From EW11 sp035765635 (GTDB taxonomy: Bacteria; Verrucomicrobiota; Verrucomicrobiia; Opitutales; Opitutaceae): a DNA stretch of 64,000 bases. A model generated the notes under the pieces. It saw nothing but the letters and a program-made list of their open reading frames with translations. It did not search any database and was not told the origin of the DNA. Positions 7,942-17,570 of this stretch are shown one piece after another. The stretch spans positions 248,001 to 312,000 of the forward strand of contig DASTWZ010000007.1 of assembly GCA_035765635.1 (NCBI GenBank), read 5' to 3'. Both the position numbers and the translations under genes were made by a program. Each line of letters opens with the position of its first letter. Position 1 is the first letter of the stretch.

Positions 7942-9087
7942 ATGAAATTTTTCCCGACCGCCTTCACGTTTCTCCTCTCCACCTCGGCGATATTAGCCGC
8001 TAGCGCCCTGGGGGACACCCAAGCTGCCGGCGCGATTACGCTCAAAGAAGCCGCGCGTGGAAAATTTCATGTCGGCGCAGCGATCAACACGGCGCAAATC
8101 ACCGGACGGGATAAACGCGGCGACGCGCTTCTGCTCGAGCAATTCGACTCCATCTCGCCCGAAAATTGCCTGAAGTGGGAAAGAGTTCACCCGAGGCCCG
8201 GGCACTACGACTTCGCGCTGCCCGACGCCTACGTGAAGTTCGGTGTCGACCACAAGATGTTCGTCGTCGGCCACACGCTCATGTGGCACAATCAAACGCC
8301 GGAATGGGTTTTCAAAAACGACAAGGGCGAAGCCGTATCCAAGGAAGAACTACTGAAGCGGCTGCGCGAACACATCGCGACCGTCGTCGGGCGCTATCGC
8401 GGCAAGATCGGCGGATGGGACGTGGTGAACGAAGCAATCGATGACAATGGCCAGCTTCGCCGCGACACGCCCTGGTACGGCATCCTCGGCGAGGAAGGCG
8501 TCTTCGCCGCGTTCGAGGCCGCGCATCAAGCCGATCCCGACGCAGAACTTTACTACAACGAATACAGCCTGGACAACGTGCCTAAGCGCGACGCCGTTTT
8601 GAAGTTGGTGAAAGCCATCCGGGCGCGCGGCCTGCGCATCGACGCGGTCGGCCTGCAAGAACACTACCTGCTCACCGAACCGAGCGCAGCGGCGATCGAC
8701 GGCTACATCAGCGCGTTCGCGAATGCGGGCTTCAAAGTCATGGTCACCGAACTCGACGTTACAATGCTGCCTCGGCCGAACCAGTATTTCGGGGCGGATA
8801 TCAAGCAGCACTTCGAACGGCGCGCCGAGTTGGATCCGTACGAAAAGGCTTTGCCGGCAGATCGGCAACAGGCACTGGCCGATCGCTACGCGAAGGTTTT
8901 CGCCATCTACGCCAAGCACCACGCGAACATCAAACGCGTCACGCTCTGGGGCGTCTCGGATGCGCAATCGTGGTTGAACGATTGGCCGATTCTACACCGC
9001 ACCGACTATCCCCTCCTGTTCGATCGCGACTACCGGCCCAAGCCCGCGTTCAACGCCGCGGTTAAAGCGCTGCAAAGCACGCAATAA
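7942..9087 (+). CDS. secreted endo-1,4-beta-xylanase, GH10
   Basis: The 381-residue protein has a signal peptide of about 22 residues and one GH10 TIM barrel. Family marks are ENCLKWERV, HTLMWHNQTPEW, the acid/base Glu164 in WDVVNEAID, and the nucleophile Glu270 in VTELDVTM. The length fits a single catalytic domain with no carbohydrate-binding module. It should cleave xylan backbones in the periplasm or outside the cell. With the GH43 and esterase genes near 23-25 kb it suggests hemicellulose use. Confidence 0.95.
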   Translation: MKFFPTAFTFLLSTSAILAASALGDTQAAGAITLKEAARGKFHVGAAINTAQITGRDKRGDALLLEQFDSISPENCLKWERVHPRPGHYDFALPDAYVKFGVDHKMFVVGHTLMWHNQTPEWVFKNDKGEAVSKEELLKRLREHIATVVGRYRGKIGGWDVVNEAIDDNGQLRRDTPWYGILGEEGVFAAFEAAHQADPDAELYYNEYSLDNVPKRDAVLKLVKAIRARGLRIDAVGLQEHYLLTEPSAAAIDGYISAFANAGFKVMVTELDVTMLPRPNQYFGADIKQHFERRAELDPYEKALPADRQQALADRYAKVFAIYAKHHANIKRVTLWGVSDAQSWLNDWPILHRTDYPLLFDRDYRPKPAFNAAVKALQSTQ

Positions 9088-9176
9088 TTTTGAGAGCAGG
9101 GCTCTGCGTTGGCGCCGTTCGCCGCACGCAGAATTCCGCTCGCGCCAGACGCGCGATCGGAAGAACGTCGGCGTGC

Positions 9177-10268
9177 TTGAACGCACCCTCGCCTCGCCGC
9201 TGGATCGCGATTGCCGCCGCGCTCGCCGTCGTCGGCGTCGGTTCGTTTTTTATCTGGAGACACGTCGTGAAACCTGGAGTCGCGATTGTCGAGCTTCCGC
9301 CGGTCAAGACTTGGCCTCAGCCTTTTGTTTCGCGTCTGAAAGCGGCTGATTCCGACGCTCGCGCCGGCTCATTCACCGCCCTCGTGGAACTCAGCCGGCT
9401 CTATCACGCCAACGCGTTTTATCCGCAGGCAATCGACTGTTACAAGAAGCTGATCGCGCTCGAACCGAAGAACGGGCGCTGGCCTCGTCTCTTGTCGGTG
9501 GCCTCTTCCGCGTACGGTCAACTCGACCACGGCACAGCGCGGGCTCCCGATTCCGAAGAGTCCTGGAAAAGCGATCTGATCGATGATTGCTACGACATCG
9601 ATCGCCTGACGTCGGCGGCAGCTGCCTACGCATCACACGGCAACATGAGAAAAGCCGAGGATCTCCTGCGCCGCGCGATCAGTTATCGGCCAGATAACGA
9701 CAGCACGCACCGCACACTCGGGCAACTTCTCGATCAAACCGGCGCCTTTCCGGAAGCAGAAAAGGAGTTGCGGCGCGCCCTCGAACTCGCGCCGCGGGAG
9801 CCGAAAAATTTCCTTCAGCTCGGTCTGATGCAATCGCACGCCGGCGACGATGACGCCGCAGAAAAGACGCTGCGGCAGGGCGTGACGATCGCGCCCGCCG
9901 ATTACACCCTCCGCTACGAACACGGATCGCTGTTGCTTTCGTTGGATCGCTTCGACGAGGCGATTCCCGAGTTCGAAGAAGCGCAAAAACTTCGCCCCGA
10001 AAAAGCAGACATCCACTTCGCGCTCGCCGGAGCATTGATCAAATCGGGCCGGAACGAGCGCGCTGCTGAGGAGCTAAAACGCACGCTCGAGCTTCAGCCC
10101 GATTATCCGCTCGCGTTGCTGACGCTCGCGCGCGTGGCGGTGATGGACGGGAATGAAGCCCTCGCCCGCGAGCTTTATGGGCGCGTTACAAAACAAAGCG
10201 GCGTTCCCAGAGATGCCCGGGAACGCCTGCGTGAGCTGTTTCAACAACGGTTTCACCGCGCGCCGTGA
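9177..10268 (+). CDS. membrane-anchored TPR protein
   Basis: A single transmembrane helix (IAIAAALAVVGVGSFFIW) near the N-terminus is followed by a long run of tetratricopeptide repeats, for example YPQAIDCYKKLIALEP and FPEAEKELRRALELAP. These act as protein-interaction scaffolds outside the cytoplasmic membrane. I place the start at TTG 9177, giving an N-terminus MNAPSPRRW just before the helix. The frame is open back to a TTG at 9090, immediately after the xylanase stop, but that part is Arg-rich and not protein-like. Start is uncertain; the TPR assignment is firm. Confidence 0.75.
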   Translation: MNAPSPRRWIAIAAALAVVGVGSFFIWRHVVKPGVAIVELPPVKTWPQPFVSRLKAADSDARAGSFTALVELSRLYHANAFYPQAIDCYKKLIALEPKNGRWPRLLSVASSAYGQLDHGTARAPDSEESWKSDLIDDCYDIDRLTSAAAAYASHGNMRKAEDLLRRAISYRPDNDSTHRTLGQLLDQTGAFPEAEKELRRALELAPREPKNFLQLGLMQSHAGDDDAAEKTLRQGVTIAPADYTLRYEHGSLLLSLDRFDEAIPEFEEAQKLRPEKADIHFALAGALIKSGRNERAAEELKRTLELQPDYPLALLTLARVAVMDGNEALARELYGRVTKQSGVPRDARERLRELFQQRFHRAP

Positions 10269-10301
10269 GCGATGGCGGACCGCCTCTGAAATGAACGGAC
10301 G

Positions 10302-10691
10302 TTACATCGCTTTTTCCGTCGGAGCGCCCGATTTCACCCAGCCCTGAATGCCAGGGGCGAAGTGCTTGATATTGGTGTAGCCCAATTTCTCCGCAGTCTT
10401 CGCGGCGGCTTTGTAAGCGGTGCATTGTTCGTTGCCGCAGTAAGCGACGATCAGCGCGTCCTTGTTGGCAGGCAACAAGTTGCCGATCTGCTTTTCCTGC
10501 GCAATGAAGTCGATCGCGCCAGGGATGTGAGCTTCGCGGTACGAATCGCTGCCGTTGGCATCGAGCAGCACGACGGACTTCGAAGCGATCGCGGCCTGCA
10601 GATCCTTTTCCGAAATGTCTGGGTATTTGGACGCGGCGAGTGCGAACGCGGCGCAAGACAGAAACAAGAGGAGTGATGCGAGTTTTTTCAT
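10302..10691 (-). CDS. exported rhodanese-like protein
   Basis: The 129-residue protein has a signal peptide (MKKLASLLLFLSCAAFALAA) and one rhodanese domain. The catalytic loop is YCGNEQCTA with Cys85 as the likely persulfide-forming residue, and HIPGAI near residue 55 matches the CH2A-like region. Periplasmic single-domain rhodaneses handle sulfane sulfur; the partner is unknown. It is followed on the minus strand, 61 bp beyond the permease stop codon, so it could be transcribed with the permease gene. Confidence 0.88.
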   Translation of the reverse strand: MKKLASLLLFLSCAAFALAASKYPDISEKDLQAAIASKSVVLLDANGSDSYREAHIPGAIDFIAQEKQIGNLLPANKDALIVAYCGNEQCTAYKAAAKTAEKLGYTNIKHFAPGIQGWVKSGAPTEKAM

Positions 10692-10752
10692 GGCAGGCGG
10701 AAGCTATTTCTCGAAAAACATTTTTCAACTTGCGCCGGCCTCGCTCGCTCAA

Positions 10753-13167
10753 TCACTCCGCGCGCAGGGCCACCAACGGATCGACTTTGGTTGCCCGCCT
10801 CGCCGGTAAGTAACAGGCGAGGATTGCGATGATGACCAGCACGAGCGTGGCGACGAAAATCCCCGGCACATTTCCGCCCGCCAATCCAGGCATCGTGCTG
10901 CTGAGAAAACGCGCCAGAAAATACGTGCCGCACAAACCCAGCGCAGCGCCGAGCAGCGCCATCTTCAAACCCATCCCGAGAATCAATTGAACGACATCGC
11001 GGGCTCGCGCGCCAAGCGCCATGCGTACTCCGATTTCACCGGTACGCTGGAGCACGATTCGCGTGATGACGCTGTAGATTCCGAGGCCGGCGAGAAACAA
11101 ACCGAGAAACGCGAAACCAATCAGCAGCTGATAAACGAGTTTCATGTCATCGAGATTTCGCTCGATGAATTTCGGAACGGGCCAGAGTTCCATGACGGGC
11201 ATGTCGCCGTCGAGTTCGCGCACCACCGCCTTGAACGGCTCGACCAGCGTCGCGGCGCCCGACTTCACTTTCGCGGTGATGTTCACGTAACCCCAAGTCT
11301 CCTGGGTAAGCGGCTCGTACATCTGATTCCTGATCGGCGACGGCGCGATATTCAGGAACCGCACGTCATCGACGATGCCGACGATCTGCGCCCAAGTGGT
11401 ATCTTTTTCGCCCCACCGCGCGATGCGATGGCCGATCGCATCGCCATCCGGGAATAACGACTGCGCCATGGTCTGGCTGATGATCACGACCGGTGGCGAG
11501 GTGCGTTTGTCGTTTTCGTCAAAGCCTCGCCCGGCGCGCAGGTGCGTGCCGACTACGCCGAAATATTCCGGCGTCACCGCGTTAACGAACGCGATGGTCT
11601 CCTGGCCGGCGACCGGGGGCGGCCGGCCTTCGATCATGTAGCCGCGCGAAATCGGAAATCCAAATACCGGAAGATCCAAACTGACTGTCGTCGCCTCGAC
11701 TCCCGGCAATGCGCCGAGACGTTCCTGCACCGTCCGGTAGAAGCGATACATCGCATCCTGGCTGGGGTACTTTGTGCTGGGCAACGAAACGACACCTCGG
11801 ATCAAAGGCGCGGGATCCCAACCGGCTTCGCTTTGAATCAGGCGATTGACGCCGCGGACGAAGAATGCGGCGCCGGCCAGCAGGACCAAAGCCAGCGCGA
11901 ATTGCCCGACAATGAGAATCTGCCTGAAGCGATGATGCGACCTGTCGCCCGTCGATCCGCGGGCCCCGGACTTGAGCGTTTCGTTTATTCTAACGCGTGA
12001 AATGAGCCACGCCGGCGTCACGCCGAAAAAAAGACCTGTCAACAACGACGCAACCAGGGCGAAGACCATCACGCGCCAGTCGGTGTGAAACTGAAATTGA
12101 AGTCCGTCGTCACGGCTGAGGCGCGCCGCAATCCACGCGTTGGTCCAGATCGAAACGACGATGCCGAGCGCTCCGCCGATCAACGCGAGCAGCGAGCATT
12201 CCACCATCAACGGTCGGATGAGCTGACTGCGCGATGCGCCAAGCGCCGCGCAGATGGCGAACTCGCGCGAGCGGGCCATCGCGCGGGCGAGCAGGAGATT
12301 CGCCAGATTCGCGCACGCGATGAGCAGCACGAAAGTCGAGAGGCTCATCAGCATCGAAGTGATGTGCTTGCCGACATCGCCCAGTCGCACGGATTCCAGC
12401 GGAACGATGCGCAGACTGCTGTCGCCATTTTCCTTGGGAAAATCCGCCGCGAGGCGCTGTCCGATGGCGGCGAAACGCGACGCAGCTTGCTGTTCCGTGA
12501 TGCCGCCCTTGAAGCGTCCCAATACTTGAAGCGAGTTGTCCGTCCGGCGCGTGCGTTCTTCGGGACTCAGGCCAAGCGGCCGGTACACTTGCATGTTTCC
12601 GAAAATGAACGGCGACGCCGCGCTTTCCGGGAGCACGCCGATGACTTCGGTCGGCTCGCCGTCGATCCGCAGCATGCGCCCCACCACGCCGCGATCGCCG
12701 CCGAAGCGTGAGACCCAACAACTATGGCTGAGCAGGATAACGTGATGGCGACCGGCTTCCTCCTCTTCGGGAAGAAAGTTGCGGCCGATCTCCGGAGTGA
12801 TCCGAAGCACGTTGAAAAAATTCGAGGAGACCCGCAGCGCATTCAGCATTTCTGCCGGACGATCTGCGCCCGACAGCGTGAAACCCCAATGGCGATAGGT
12901 GGCGGTCTCGGCGAAATCCACCGATTCCTGCTGAATGCGTTCGATATTCGGCGCCGAGTGGGACTCGTCCCGTTGCCGGGCCGTCGAGCGCTGGAGCTGA
13001 AACAACTCCTGAGAAGCCGGATAGGTGAGCGGCTTGAAGAGAAACGTGTTGATCAAACTGAACATCGCTGTGTTCAGTCCGATTCCCAAAGCCAGGGTGA
13101 TGACGGCGACCGCTGAGAATCCGGGCGACCGCAGCAGAGAGCGAAAGGCGTGACGCAGCGCGTTCAT
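10753..13167 (-). CDS. FtsX/MacB-type ABC transporter permease (ADOP-like)
   Basis: The 804-residue protein has the layout of duplicated orphan permeases: an N-terminal helix (ITLALGIGLNTAMFSLI), a MacB periplasmic core, a first FtsX three-helix block near residue 270, a second periplasmic region, and a second FtsX block at the C-terminus ending DPLVALRAE. No ATPase gene is adjacent, as is usual for this group. The transported substrate is unknown. A terminator-like hairpin ends just before its start codon (13173-13208). Confidence 0.88.
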   Translation of the reverse strand: MNALRHAFRSLLRSPGFSAVAVITLALGIGLNTAMFSLINTFLFKPLTYPASQELFQLQRSTARQRDESHSAPNIERIQQESVDFAETATYRHWGFTLSGADRPAEMLNALRVSSNFFNVLRITPEIGRNFLPEEEEAGRHHVILLSHSCWVSRFGGDRGVVGRMLRIDGEPTEVIGVLPESAASPFIFGNMQVYRPLGLSPEERTRRTDNSLQVLGRFKGGITEQQAASRFAAIGQRLAADFPKENGDSSLRIVPLESVRLGDVGKHITSMLMSLSTFVLLIACANLANLLLARAMARSREFAICAALGASRSQLIRPLMVECSLLALIGGALGIVVSIWTNAWIAARLSRDDGLQFQFHTDWRVMVFALVASLLTGLFFGVTPAWLISRVRINETLKSGARGSTGDRSHHRFRQILIVGQFALALVLLAGAAFFVRGVNRLIQSEAGWDPAPLIRGVVSLPSTKYPSQDAMYRFYRTVQERLGALPGVEATTVSLDLPVFGFPISRGYMIEGRPPPVAGQETIAFVNAVTPEYFGVVGTHLRAGRGFDENDKRTSPPVVIISQTMAQSLFPDGDAIGHRIARWGEKDTTWAQIVGIVDDVRFLNIAPSPIRNQMYEPLTQETWGYVNITAKVKSGAATLVEPFKAVVRELDGDMPVMELWPVPKFIERNLDDMKLVYQLLIGFAFLGLFLAGLGIYSVITRIVLQRTGEIGVRMALGARARDVVQLILGMGLKMALLGAALGLCGTYFLARFLSSTMPGLAGGNVPGIFVATLVLVIIAILACYLPARRATKVDPLVALRAE

Positions 13168-13172
13168 GCACG

Positions 13173-13208
13173 AAAAAATGGGTTTCGGGGCATAAGCCCA
13201 AAACCCAT
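13173..13208 (-). terminator. rho-independent terminator directly upstream of the permease start
   Basis: Read on the minus strand, ATGGGTTT pairs with AAACCCAT around an inner GGG/CCC, followed by six T. It terminates transcripts from the gene starting at 14186. Its T-run ends only about five bases before the permease start codon at 13167, which is unusual. Confidence 0.65.
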
Positions 13209-13259
13209 CGCTCCGTACAAAGTTACAGAAACTTCAGCGGCGGCGCTCGCCGCGATTGC

Positions 13260-14186
13260 TCACCAGACGTCCTTCTCTTCGTTCTTCTGGCCAAACTCCC
13301 CGCTGACGCGGTCGCGTTCGCGCTTCACCAGTTGTTTGATGACATCGCTCGAGTTCGCATTCGACGCCTTCTCGGCCACATCAGCTTGGGCGGGCGCTGT
13401 CGATGATACAGACGTGGGCGACAACGTCACACGTGCGGCATAGGTGTTCTTCGGAGAATTCATGTCCTTTCCGAGATATTCGCCAGCGCTGGCGGCGAGC
13501 GATGCAACACCCTGATGCATCGACGTACTGGTCTCCTGCGTGCTCACGGTCGTGCGCCAAAGTGGAGCGGCCTCGGCGCCATTTGTGATGTTGGATTCGT
13601 ACGCGCTGAAGACGACGAAGTAACGCGCATCGCGCGCAAAATCGATCGCGTCTCGCCAGTTCGGATGCATGAGAAAACTCCCCGTCGAGAAATTCGTCAC
13701 GCGGCGTGTCACAATGTCATCCTCGATATCGCTCACGGTTTTCCACGGTGCGACGAGCGAGAGTCGCGCTTTCAGATTTGGAGCAATATGCGATCCGCTC
13801 ACCGTCGGCTGCCACTGCGGTCGCAATGTGCCCCACGTATAGACAAGGATCACGCTGGCGGATGCGGCATCCGGCGCTTGCTGGAAGTTGGCGTTGTGCA
13901 GCGCTTCGAGAACATTCGATTTTACAGTGTCAGCCGAAGGCGGCTTCTCGCCCGCGATTGGATCACCGCCCTCGATGTAACCGCCGTCGACGAGGAAAAC
14001 CGTCGGCTTGGTATCAGAGGACTTTTTGGCCAGTTCGGCGCCGTTCTTCGACTGCTCCGCTACGACCAGCATATCGATGCGTTGATTGCGCGGCAGATTC
14101 GCCGCCGCGTCCGCCGCGAACAGAGCGGCCGCAGGTTGAAAGACAGAGAAAGCTAACAAAGCGAGGTACGTCGGGGTGTTTTTCAT
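13260..14186 (-). CDS. exported protein of unknown function
   Basis: A 308-residue protein starting MKNTPTYLALLAFSVF with a signal peptide cleaved near ALFAADA. The mature part is a mix of strands and helices; a segment ASVILVYTWGTLRPQWQ resembles beta-strands of secreted lipoprotein-like domains, but I recognise no family. The C-terminus is charged (KQLVKRERDR). ATG 14186 is chosen because the signal peptide starts there; the frame stays open a little further to 14249. Confidence 0.65.
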   Translation of the reverse strand: MKNTPTYLALLAFSVFQPAAALFAADAAANLPRNQRIDMLVVAEQSKNGAELAKKSSDTKPTVFLVDGGYIEGGDPIAGEKPPSADTVKSNVLEALHNANFQQAPDAASASVILVYTWGTLRPQWQPTVSGSHIAPNLKARLSLVAPWKTVSDIEDDIVTRRVTNFSTGSFLMHPNWRDAIDFARDARYFVVFSAYESNITNGAEAAPLWRTTVSTQETSTSMHQGVASLAASAGEYLGKDMNSPKNTYAARVTLSPTSVSSTAPAQADVAEKASNANSSDVIKQLVKRERDRVSGEFGQKNEEKDVW

Positions 14187-14316
14187 GACTGTATAACTGT
14201 GACTCCGTAGCTCGGAGGAAAGTTGCCTGAATATACTGGTGCACCCCAAGCGAGCGAGCAGCCTGCGATGATTTTCTCCGCCAGGTTGCGAGCGATGGTG
14301 CTATCGCGATTCTCCT

Positions 14317-14835
14317 TTATCCATCCACTGGCGACTCGGGGGTCGGCAGGATCAGTTGATACAATTCCAGATCCAACCATCGGCCGAACTTGAATCCGGC
14401 TTGCTTGATACTCGCGCATTTTTCGAAACCGAGCGTCTCGTGCAGGCGAATGCTCGGCGTATTCGTGGCGTCGATACCGCCGATCATCGTGTGATAATTC
14501 TGCCGGACCGCCGCCTGAATGATTTCCTCGAGCAGTTTGCGACCGACCCCTTTTCGCCGAAACGGCGTCGCGACGTACACCGAGTGCTCCACCGTGTATT
14601 TGTACGCGGGCCAGGCGCGGAAGCTGCCGTAGCTGGCAAAACCCATGAGCTCGCCCTTCTCCGATTCGAAGCCGATGACGGGAAAATTGCCGCTCCATTT
14701 CGCGGCAAACCAAGTGTCCATCATCGCCGGGGTCCGCGGCTTGTAATCATAAAGCGACGTGCTTGTCAGAATGGCTTCGTTGAAAATAGCCAGGATCTCG
14801 GGCGCGTGGCGCGGTTCGCAGTCGACGAGTTTCAC
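14317..14835 (-). CDS. GNAT family N-acetyltransferase, Pat/MnaT-like
   Basis: This 172-residue protein has the GNAT fold with acetyl-CoA-binding motif FRRKGVGRKLLEE (Q/RxxGxG/A) near residues 94-106. It also has the phosphinothricin-acetyltransferase-like features IFNEAILTSTSLYDYKPRT near the start and NTPSIRLHETLGFEKC near the C-terminus. Relatives acetylate methionine sulfone, methionine sulfoximine or phosphinothricin-like amines. The physiological substrate here is not known. Confidence 0.88.
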   Translation of the reverse strand: MKLVDCEPRHAPEILAIFNEAILTSTSLYDYKPRTPAMMDTWFAAKWSGNFPVIGFESEKGELMGFASYGSFRAWPAYKYTVEHSVYVATPFRRKGVGRKLLEEIIQAAVRQNYHTMIGGIDATNTPSIRLHETLGFEKCASIKQAGFKFGRWLDLELYQLILPTPESPVDG

Positions 14836-14957
14836 GACGCCATGACGCTATTCCGAAAAACGCGGCTGGCGAGAACGCGTATTCAAAATGTGAGAACGAT
14901 CGTCGACATTGTGGCGTATATCAGGCGTTATAGAACGCTCTCCTTCATTTGCTTCCT

Positions 14958-15728
14958 ATGATAATCCGCAAACTACTCCTCCTCGTCACCGTCGCACTTC
15001 TCGGCAGCAGCGCCGCCTGGGCCGAACAGTTCAACGTGCTGCTCTTCTCCAAGACCGCCGGGTGGCATCACGACTCGATCAACGCAGGCGTCACCGCGAT
15101 CCAGAACCTGGGAAAACTGCATGACTTCGGCGTCTTCTGGACAGAGGACGCGAGCCGGGTTTTCAACGACAAGGAACTCGCGAAGTACAAAGTCGTGATC
15201 TTCCTCTGCACCACCGGCGACATCCTGAACGATGAGCAACAAGCCGCGTTCGAAAAGTTCATCAAGGGCGGCGGCGGCTTCGTCGGCATCCACAGCGCGA
15301 CCGACACGGAGTATGGATGGCCGTGGTACACGAAGATGGTTGGCCACATGTTTCACATTCATCCCGTGGTCCAGACCGCCACGATAAAAGTGGAGGACCC
15401 GAATTTTCCCGGCATGGACCGCTTCGCGAAACGTTTTCTGTGGACCGAAGAGTGGTATCAATTCGATGCCTCCCGTTCGGACAAGTTGCACTATCTCCTC
15501 TCCGTCGACGAAAAGACCTACAAACCAAACGCTGACTGGGGTGCCAAGAAAGGCAGCGGCATGGGCGCTTTTCACCCGCTGAGCTGGTATCAGGAATACG
15601 ACGGCGGACGCGCATTCTACACCGCGCTGGGCCACTTGCCCGCGTCCTACACCGACGCGAATTTTCTCCATCACATCTACGGCGGCATTTACTGGGCCGC
15701 GACCGGCAACGGCTTCAAGGCCGAGTGA
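14958..15728 (+). CDS. exported ThuA domain protein
   Basis: The 256-residue product has a signal peptide (MIIRKLLLLVTVALLGSSAAWA) and a full ThuA-like, class I glutamine-amidotransferase-related fold. Marks are LLFSKTAGWHHDSI, a GGGFVGIHSATDTEY elbow and the C-terminal GRAFYTALGH. ThuA proteins have been linked to sugar metabolism (trehalose utilisation); in Verrucomicrobiota and Planctomycetes exported forms are common. ATG 14958 is preferred over TTG 14949. Confidence 0.88.
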   Translation: MIIRKLLLLVTVALLGSSAAWAEQFNVLLFSKTAGWHHDSINAGVTAIQNLGKLHDFGVFWTEDASRVFNDKELAKYKVVIFLCTTGDILNDEQQAAFEKFIKGGGGFVGIHSATDTEYGWPWYTKMVGHMFHIHPVVQTATIKVEDPNFPGMDRFAKRFLWTEEWYQFDASRSDKLHYLLSVDEKTYKPNADWGAKKGSGMGAFHPLSWYQEYDGGRAFYTALGHLPASYTDANFLHHIYGGIYWAATGNGFKAE

Positions 15729-15737
15729 TGTGAAATC

Positions 15738-16937
15738 TCACGCAGCCGGCGCGCTGACCGGCTGCACTGTATTCGCGGCGCCACTACGCATGCGCTGCAA
15801 GACGACGAACATCGCGGCCGGCGTGACCGCCGCGGTGGCCAAGCCCCAGCGAAGATCGCTCGCGTCGGCCACGATGCCGGCCAGCCACGGCATCACGATG
15901 CCTCCCGCATTTCCCAGCGCGGCCAGCGCGCCAAACATCGTGGCGCCACCATTCGGGTAGCGATCCGCCGTCACGGCGAGCGTCGTCGGCCAAAGGCAGC
16001 TTCCCGTGAAACCGACGAACACGCAGCAGAGGAGGGCCACGCTCGGCACGGGGAAGAACGAGCCCAAGAGGAATAAAATCGTCGAGGTCACGCACGCCCA
16101 CATCATCACGGAGATCGCACTCCAGCGTTTGCCAGTCGCCCCCACGACCATACGGCCGAGCGCCATGGCCACGGAGAAAAACAGAAGCGCGACACTGCCG
16201 ATGGTGGGCGTGAAATTGAGTTCGGTCTCCGCAAAGGCGGGCAACCATTGCGCCATGCCCATCTCCGCCGCACCGCCGAGAAAGATCGCGAGCAGTGCCA
16301 GCGCGAACCAACGCTCCCTTACCAGCGCGCGCAGAGGCGTGCGCCGTTCCGCGTGCGCCATCGGCGGAAAATGCAGGCCGGTGAACCACGCGATCAGCAC
16401 GAGAGGGAGCGACATCAACGTCAGACACGCTCCGCGCCAGCCGAGACCAATCTGGGCCGCGACGATGCCGACGAGAATTGTAGTGGCCGCGCCAATACAA
16501 TAAAACGAGTGCAGCCAGTTCATCGCCGAGGAGCGATTGTCCGGGTTCAGCACGGACACGACCGGGCTCAGCACCATGTCGAGCAATCCCGCGCCGAGTC
16601 CCAGAAATGCGAAGCCGACACAGAGCCAGTCATAGCCTGGCGCATAAGCGAGACCAAGGAGGCTGAGGGCAACCAAGGCGTTGCCCAAAACAGCGAATAT
16701 CTTCGCGCCCCAACGGTCCGCGAGCGGCCCGGTGATGAGAATGCCCACGACCAATCCGCTGAAGAGGAAAGCCCCGAAACGCCCGAGTTGCTCATTCGTG
16801 AGCGTCCCACCGTTTTCACCGTAGAGTTTGCCGAGTGCGGTGAGATAGACCGGCAGCAGGTTCATGCCCATCGAAAGGCTGATCATGGCCGCATACGAAA
16901 GGCGCGTGAGCAGCCGGGCATGAGGAAACGAATTCAT
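15738..16937 (-). CDS. MFS transporter
   Basis: The 399-residue protein has about 12 hydrophobic segments in two halves. The loop between helices 2 and 3 shows the MFS motif A variant GPLADRWGAKIF. The overall pattern resembles FucP/sugar-porter-like or Nark-like facilitators, with no clear substrate signature. The start is set at ATG 16937 (MNSFPHARLL); a longer frame to 16985 adds a non-membrane leader. It converges with the ThuA gene with a gap of about 10 bp. Confidence 0.88.
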   Translation of the reverse strand: MNSFPHARLLTRLSYAAMISLSMGMNLLPVYLTALGKLYGENGGTLTNEQLGRFGAFLFSGLVVGILITGPLADRWGAKIFAVLGNALVALSLLGLAYAPGYDWLCVGFAFLGLGAGLLDMVLSPVVSVLNPDNRSSAMNWLHSFYCIGAATTILVGIVAAQIGLGWRGACLTLMSLPLVLIAWFTGLHFPPMAHAERRTPLRALVRERWFALALLAIFLGGAAEMGMAQWLPAFAETELNFTPTIGSVALLFFSVAMALGRMVVGATGKRWSAISVMMWACVTSTILFLLGSFFPVPSVALLCCVFVGFTGSCLWPTTLAVTADRYPNGGATMFGALAALGNAGGIVMPWLAGIVADASDLRWGLATAAVTPAAMFVVLQRMRSGAANTVQPVSAPAA

Positions 16938-17113
16938 AATGAAAGAAACGAAGAAATGTGGGCACAATGCGTACCCCGGGTTCACGGTTTAGCGAGTCGT
17001 ACCTCACGCATCGCGAAAACGCCGGGGCGGCCGTTATGTTCATGGTCGTGTTTTCCACCGGCCGGAGGATCGACGTCAGAAACGAAATTTTTCAAAACTG
17101 TCCCGATCAACGT

Positions 17114-17482
17114 ATGAAAAAACTACTCCTCGCCCTCGCTCTCTCCACCGCGGCCTTTTGCCTGCCCGCCGCTCGCGCCGCCGACACCGCGCCGAAGTCC
17201 GTGATTCACGTCGTCACCATTGCTTGGAAAGCCGACGCGAAGCCCGAACAAATTCAGGCCGCGCTGGACGCGGTGAAAGATTTGCCCGCGAAATTTCCCG
17301 GCATCACCCGCGTCTGGACTCGCTCGATCAAAGTCCAAGGCGGAAAAAAGAACGCGCTCGTGATGGAATTCGCCGACGAAGCCGCTCTCAAGAAATACGC
17401 CGGCAGTGATGCCCAAAAGGAATGGTACAAAGTTTACCAACCCGTCCGCGAGGAAAGCACCACGTTCGACATCACGAACTGA
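17114..17482 (+). CDS. exported Dabb (stress-responsive A/B barrel) protein
   Basis: The 122-residue protein has a signal peptide (MKKLLLALALSTAAFC...ARA) followed by one Dabb domain of about 95 residues. Typical elements are SVIHVVTIAWKADAKPEQI at the start, FPGITRVWTRSIKVQG in the middle and YAGSDAQKEWYKVYQP at the end. Dabb proteins are ferredoxin-like dimers of mixed function. The exported form is frequent in PVC bacteria; its role is unknown. Confidence 0.85.
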   Translation: MKKLLLALALSTAAFCLPAARAADTAPKSVIHVVTIAWKADAKPEQIQAALDAVKDLPAKFPGITRVWTRSIKVQGGKKNALVMEFADEAALKKYAGSDAQKEWYKVYQPVREESTTFDITN

Positions 17483-17570
17483 CCTTCCAAACCAGCGCCC
17501 GTCAGGAAACCCGAAGATAAACGCTTTGCGCGCGCTTTGACTTCGACGGGTTGATTCTGATGGTCCGGGG

